43,236 nt of DNA from F23-B02 sp045599385 (GTDB lineage: Bacteria; Bacillota; Clostridia; Oscillospirales; Oscillospiraceae): the NCBI GenBank assembly GCA_045599385.1, contig JAZRVW010000040.1, positions 1 to 43,236 of the forward strand, given 5' to 3'. This document shows positions 40,334 through 43,236 of this stretch, in pieces (the first letter of the stretch is position 1; each line of letters opens with the position of its first letter). The notes below the pieces were generated by a model that worked only from the letters and a program-made list of their open reading frames with translations, searched no databases and was not told where the DNA came from. Position numbers and translations under genes: made by a program.

Positions 40334-40409
<76 letters not shown>

Positions 40410-40441
40410 AAAGTTGATGCCCCTTGATTAAGGGGCATCAG

Positions 40442-40518
40442 TGGCGACCGAGAAGGGACTTGAACCCTCGACCTCCGGCGTGACAGGCCGGCGTTCTAAC
40501 CGACTGAACCACTCGGCC
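40442..40518 (-). tRNA. tRNA-Asp (GTC)
   Basis: A 77-base cloverleaf: acceptor GGCCGAG/CTCGGTC, anticodon loop CTGTCAC with GTC, T-loop TTCAAGT, encoded CCA. It decodes GAC and GAU. First gene of a two-tRNA unit with tRNA-Thr. Confidence 0.97.
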
Positions 40519-40575
40519 ACGGCTTGATTAATATAACAGATTACAATAAAATTGTCAACAGTTTTTAACGAAATT

Positions 40576-40725
40576 TTATTTCTTTTTCTTTGCGGCAGCC
40601 TTCTTGGCCTTTCTTTCTTCTTCTTTCTTTTTTTCGTATGCTTTCTTTGTGCCGGAATTAATAAGCATGGTTACGACAAAATATGCAATAACGACGCAGA
40701 TTACGATAGATATCCATGTAGGCAT
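40576..40725 (-). CDS. 49-residue membrane microprotein with Lys-rich tail
   Basis: A short gene easily missed: ATG at 40725 with GGAGG eight bases upstream, then 49 codons. Residues ~3-23 form one hydrophobic helix (WISIVICVVIAYFVVTMLI); the rest is a highly charged Glu/Lys/Ala tail (KKAYEKKKEEERKAKKAAAK) likely facing the cytosol. It has its own promoter. No family is recognised. Small single-helix proteins with charged tails often regulate membrane complexes, but nothing shows a partner here. Confidence 0.75.
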   Translation of the reverse strand: MPTWISIVICVVIAYFVVTMLINSGTKKAYEKKKEEERKAKKAAAKKKK

Positions 40726-40756
40726 AGTTCAATCCTCCAACTGAATTTATGTTTAT

Positions 40757-40785
40757 AATATACTTAATTGCTCAAATGCTGTCAA
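40757..40785 (-). promoter_or_regulatory. Promoter of the 49-residue gene
   Basis: Minus strand: perfect -35 TTGACA (40780-40785), 17-base spacer, TATATT (40757-40762). The -35 abuts the terminator of the upstream rodA gene. Confidence 0.7.
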
Positions 40786-40786
40786 G

Positions 40787-40814
40787 AAAAAGCAGGCATT
40801 TGCCTGCTTTTTTT
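40787..40814 (-). terminator. Terminator of the rodA-like gene
   Basis: AAAAGCAGGC / GCCTGCTTTT stem with a four-base loop, running into the rodA stop codon. Confidence 0.85.
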
Positions 40815-41949
40815 ACTGTGTGGAAATTGTGTATCGCACGGGCTTCGGGCGGTACTTTACACCCGAAACGAGACCTACGGCCGCATACAGAGCAACTATT
40901 GACGAGCCGCCGTAGCTTACAAAGGGAAGTGTGATGCCGATAACGGGTGTGATGCCCATGCACATACCCACATTGATGAAGGTCTGGAAGGTGATTGCTG
41001 CGGCAACGCCGAAGCAGATGAGCATACCGAAGGTGCTGCCGGATTTTACGCCTACGATGCAGCAGCGTATGATTATAATCATAAGCACCAGGAGCACCAG
41101 CAGGCAGGCAACCATACCAAGCTCCTCGCCGATGGAGGCGAAGATACAGTCGGTGTGCTTTGCCTCAATGTTGAGCTGTCCGTTTCCGAGGCCGACACCG
41201 TTCAGCCTGCCGCTTTTCATTGCGGTCATGGTGCGGGTTGTCTGCCAGCGGATTCCTTCGCTGTTGGGGTCGATGGTGGGGTCATAGGGAGCAAGAATAC
41301 GATCACGCTGATATTCCTTCAGAACGAAGTTCCATGCAAGAGGAATAATCGCAACGCCTGCAGCCGCACATGCACCGAGCCAATACCATGCAACGCCGCC
41401 CGCAATCATCAGCACGATGAAAATTGCCATGAAAATAAGAGCGGAGCCCAGGTCGCTTGTGACAACAAAGAGAAGACCGAAAACGAAAAGCCAGTGACCA
41501 AGCATAAGTGCCAGGTTTTTGGGCTTGTCCAGTTCCTTGCGCTCTTTATAGAGGGAAATCTGCTTCGCCATAAGGACAATAAAGATAACCTTAACTATCT
41601 CTGAGGGCTGAATACCGATACCGAGGAAACGATACCAGGCTGTATTGCCGAGGCTGTCGCCGGAGCCGAAGGGGATAAGACCGAGAATAAAAACAACGCT
41701 GAAGGCCACGAGATATACCCACTTGTCAGCGATGAGGTCGGGGTCGATGACGGTGAACAGCAGGAAAATGCCGATGCCGAGGAACATGGACACGGTCTGA
41801 ACTATTATATATTTTGTGCCGCCGTCTGTAACGCTGTTGATAGCAACGATGCCGAATAGAGTCAGCAGGGTGCAGATAATCAGCAGAAACAGGTCGGCGC
41901 GCTTGAGAAAGTTTCCTATACGGGTAATGCGTGAGGAACGCTTGTGCAT
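40813..41949 (-). CDS. rodA: SEDS-family peptidoglycan glycosyltransferase (RodA/FtsW)
   Basis: Polymerises lipid II into glycan strands with a partner class B PBP. A 378-residue protein with ten predicted helices, the HTDCIFASIGEELG motif with the presumed catalytic Asp in the large outer loop, and the C-terminal PFVSYGGSSIVALYAAVGLVSG signature. Length and a short cytosolic start favour RodA over FtsW, but the two are hard to separate by eye. Start ATG 41949 is set by AGGCGG seven bases upstream; TTG at 41976 lacks a site. Divergent from tsaE. Confidence 0.88.
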   Translation of the reverse strand: MHKRSSRITRIGNFLKRADLFLLIICTLLTLFGIVAINSVTDGGTKYIIVQTVSMFLGIGIFLLFTVIDPDLIADKWVYLVAFSVVFILGLIPFGSGDSLGNTAWYRFLGIGIQPSEIVKVIFIVLMAKQISLYKERKELDKPKNLALMLGHWLFVFGLLFVVTSDLGSALIFMAIFIVLMIAGGVAWYWLGACAAAGVAIIPLAWNFVLKEYQRDRILAPYDPTIDPNSEGIRWQTTRTMTAMKSGRLNGVGLGNGQLNIEAKHTDCIFASIGEELGMVACLLVLLVLMIIIIRCCIVGVKSGSTFGMLICFGVAAAITFQTFINVGMCMGITPVIGITLPFVSYGGSSIVALYAAVGLVSGVKYRPKPVRYTISTQ

Positions 41950-42039
41950 GGGCTGACCGCCTTTCAAATCTGACAAAAATTATATACAAGCGAAACATAT
42001 TTTATCACACTTTTTATCTTTACGCAATGCCGCATATTG

Positions 42040-42048
42040 TGGTATAAT
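42040..42048 (+). promoter_or_regulatory. Extended -10 promoter of tsaE-tsaB
   Basis: TGGTATAAT, part of the same TGTGGTATAAT found upstream of the gene at 5416; no strong -35. Confidence 0.6.
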
Positions 42049-42096
42049 CCTTTTTTAGAGTAAACATTCCATGAACTTTTCGGAGGAGGGACAGAC

Positions 42097-42519
42097 GTGC
42101 AGACCTATATCAGCCGCAGTGAAGCTGAAACCGAGGCAATCGGCGAAAGCTTTGCCCGGGAAATACCCGACGGCAGTGTCATCGCCATGTACGGCGACCT
42201 CGGCGCAGGCAAAACAGCATTTGTGCGCGGCATGGCAAAGGGCATGGGCCTTGACTGCCGTGTGTCCAGCCCCACCTTTACCATAGTCAACGAATATCTC
42301 GGCGACAGAGAACTCATTCACTTTGATATGTACCGCCTCGGCAGCTCCGATGAGCTTTTTGACATCGGCTGGGAGGACTATCTTGCCCGCGGCGCAGTAT
42401 GCGCTGTGGAGTGGAGCGAAAACGTTGACGACGCCTTCTTCGGCGATGAGATTAAGCTAACCATCGAAAAGCTTTCCGACAACGAACGCAGGATAACAAT
42501 TGAGGAGGGAAAAGCATAA
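42097..42519 (+). CDS. tsaE: tRNA t6A biosynthesis ATPase TsaE
   Basis: ATPase that drives turnover of the TsaB-TsaD complex making N6-threonylcarbamoyl-adenosine at tRNA position 37. The 140-residue protein has Walker A GDLGAGKT, the following SSPTFTIVNEY strand and HFDMYRL. Starts at GTG 42097 with GGAGGAGGG upstream. Its stop shares one base with the tsaB ATG (TAATG). Confidence 0.95.
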   Translation: MQTYISRSEAETEAIGESFAREIPDGSVIAMYGDLGAGKTAFVRGMAKGMGLDCRVSSPTFTIVNEYLGDRELIHFDMYRLGSSDELFDIGWEDYLARGAVCAVEWSENVDDAFFGDEIKLTIEKLSDNERRITIEEGKA

Positions 42520-43217
42520 TGCTTGTTCTTGCCCTTGAATCCTCGGCAAAGGCCGCATCAGTAGCCCTGCTGAAGAACGATGAGGTGCTTGCCCAGTACA
42601 GCCAGTGCTGCGGCCTCACCCACAGCTGCACTCTGCTTCCCATGGTGGAGGATATGCTGAAAAATACTGACACGAAAATCAAGGATATTGACCTCATGGC
42701 CGTTGCTCACGGTCCGGGTTCCTTTACGGGAATACGCATCGGCGTTTCAACCCTCAAGGGACTTGCATGGGCGTCCGAAAAAAGCTGTATCGGCGTTTCC
42801 ACCCTTGAGGCAATGGCATGGCACGGCATCATGCGCGGCGGACTTATTTGTCCCGTAATGGACGCAAGACGCAGCCAGGTTTATAATGCGCTGTTTGAGA
42901 TTGCCGATGGCAAGCCTCAGCGCCTTTGCCCCGACAGAGCGATTTCCCTTGAGGAGCTTAAAAATGAGCTTTCAGCCGACGGCCGTATTCCTATGCTTGT
43001 GGGCGACGGCGCAAAGCTGACATACGATTACCTTATAAAAGAGGGAATAAACTGCGAGCTTGCTCCCGCAAATCTGCTGTTTCAGAGCGCATGGGGCGTT
43101 GCCATGGCGGCACAGCAGTATGAAGCGGGTACAGCCGACGACCTGCTTCCCGTATATCTCCGTCTTTCCCAGGCAGAGCGTGAACGGCAGGAGCGCCTTA
43201 AATCAGAGAATAAGTAA
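42519..43217 (+). CDS. tsaB: tRNA t6A biosynthesis scaffold TsaB
   Basis: ASKHA-fold partner of TsaD in t6A synthesis. The 232 residues begin MLVLALESSAKAASVALL and carry the family motif HGPGSFTGIRIGVSTLKGLA near residue 68, with the conserved DARRSQVYNALF later. TsaB itself is non-catalytic. Coupled to tsaE by a one-base overlap. The operon most likely continues beyond the window with rimI and tsaD. Confidence 0.96.
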   Translation: MLVLALESSAKAASVALLKNDEVLAQYSQCCGLTHSCTLLPMVEDMLKNTDTKIKDIDLMAVAHGPGSFTGIRIGVSTLKGLAWASEKSCIGVSTLEAMAWHGIMRGGLICPVMDARRSQVYNALFEIADGKPQRLCPDRAISLEELKNELSADGRIPMLVGDGAKLTYDYLIKEGINCELAPANLLFQSAWGVAMAAQQYEAGTADDLLPVYLRLSQAERERQERLKSENK

Positions 43218-43227
43218 ATTGAAATAT

Positions 43228-43233
43228 AAGGAG
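43228..43233 (+). promoter_or_regulatory. Ribosome binding site of the next gene
   Basis: AAGGAG 11 bases after the tsaB stop, at the window edge; the next gene of the t6A operon (often rimI) should start just outside. Confidence 0.6.
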
Positions 43234-43236
43234 ATT

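Overview
The window looks like a chromosomal segment from an anaerobic low-to-mid GC Firmicute of the class Clostridia, probably a gut commensal. This rests on strong AGGAGG-type ribosome binding sites on most genes, many TTGNNN-17-TATAAT promoters, a sodium-type V-ATPase operon, luxS, MurT, RlmCD-type rRNA methylation and several families typical of gut Clostridia (C_GCAxxG_C_C, TIGR04076, DUF1810, DUF2974). The genus cannot be fixed from the sequence alone.

Region by region: 1-14.9 kb holds short mixed-strand units. These are an ABC exporter fused to a GNAT acetyltransferase, a DUF2974 hydrolase, malQ, a cysteine-motif protein, an SCP2 protein, a YhhN membrane protein, an amidohydrolase/EamA pair, DUF2461, a sodium:amino-acid (NSS) symporter, a GNAT/HAD pair, and a phosphopantetheinyl transferase/HD-domain pair. 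Most are separated by clear intrinsic terminators, several shared by convergent genes. 14.3-14.9 kb has a cluster of hairpins and an Asn/Gly-rich lipoprotein gene.

15-18.9 kb is the most unusual part. The rRNA methyltransferase gene rlmCD is followed by three single genes (AlkD-like, YgjV-like, XRE regulator). Each is followed by a degraded copy of the 3' end of rlmCD, carrying versions of the VDMFP and HVEAVVLL codons. This looks like a stack of one-gene cassettes inserted one after another at the rlmCD 3' end. 18.9-21.7 kb is a tightly overlapping operon of poorly known genes (small membrane protein, GNAT, TIGR04076, DUF1810, PIG-V-like mannosyltransferase).

21.8-26.9 kb carries secG, glmS, an orphan murT-like gene and an MFS transporter. 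27-30.8 kb has an alpha/beta hydrolase, the luxS-mtnN activated-methyl-cycle operon, a PHP phosphoesterase and an acyltransferase-like protein lacking the family's catalytic histidine. 31.2-39.7 kb is a nine-gene V/A-type ATPase operon in the order ntpF-I-K-E-C-G-A-B-D, whose rotor subunit carries the sodium-binding residues.

39.7-40.5 kb is non-coding and rich in repeats: hairpins and fragments of tRNA-Thr lie next to intact tRNA-Thr and tRNA-Asp genes. The right end carries a 49-residue membrane microprotein, a rodA-like SEDS glycosyltransferase and the tsaE-tsaB start of the tRNA t6A operon, which continues past the window. Functional threads are cell-envelope synthesis (glmS, murT, rodA, secG), sodium bioenergetics (V-ATPase plus NSS symporter) and RNA modification (rlmCD, tsaE, tsaB).
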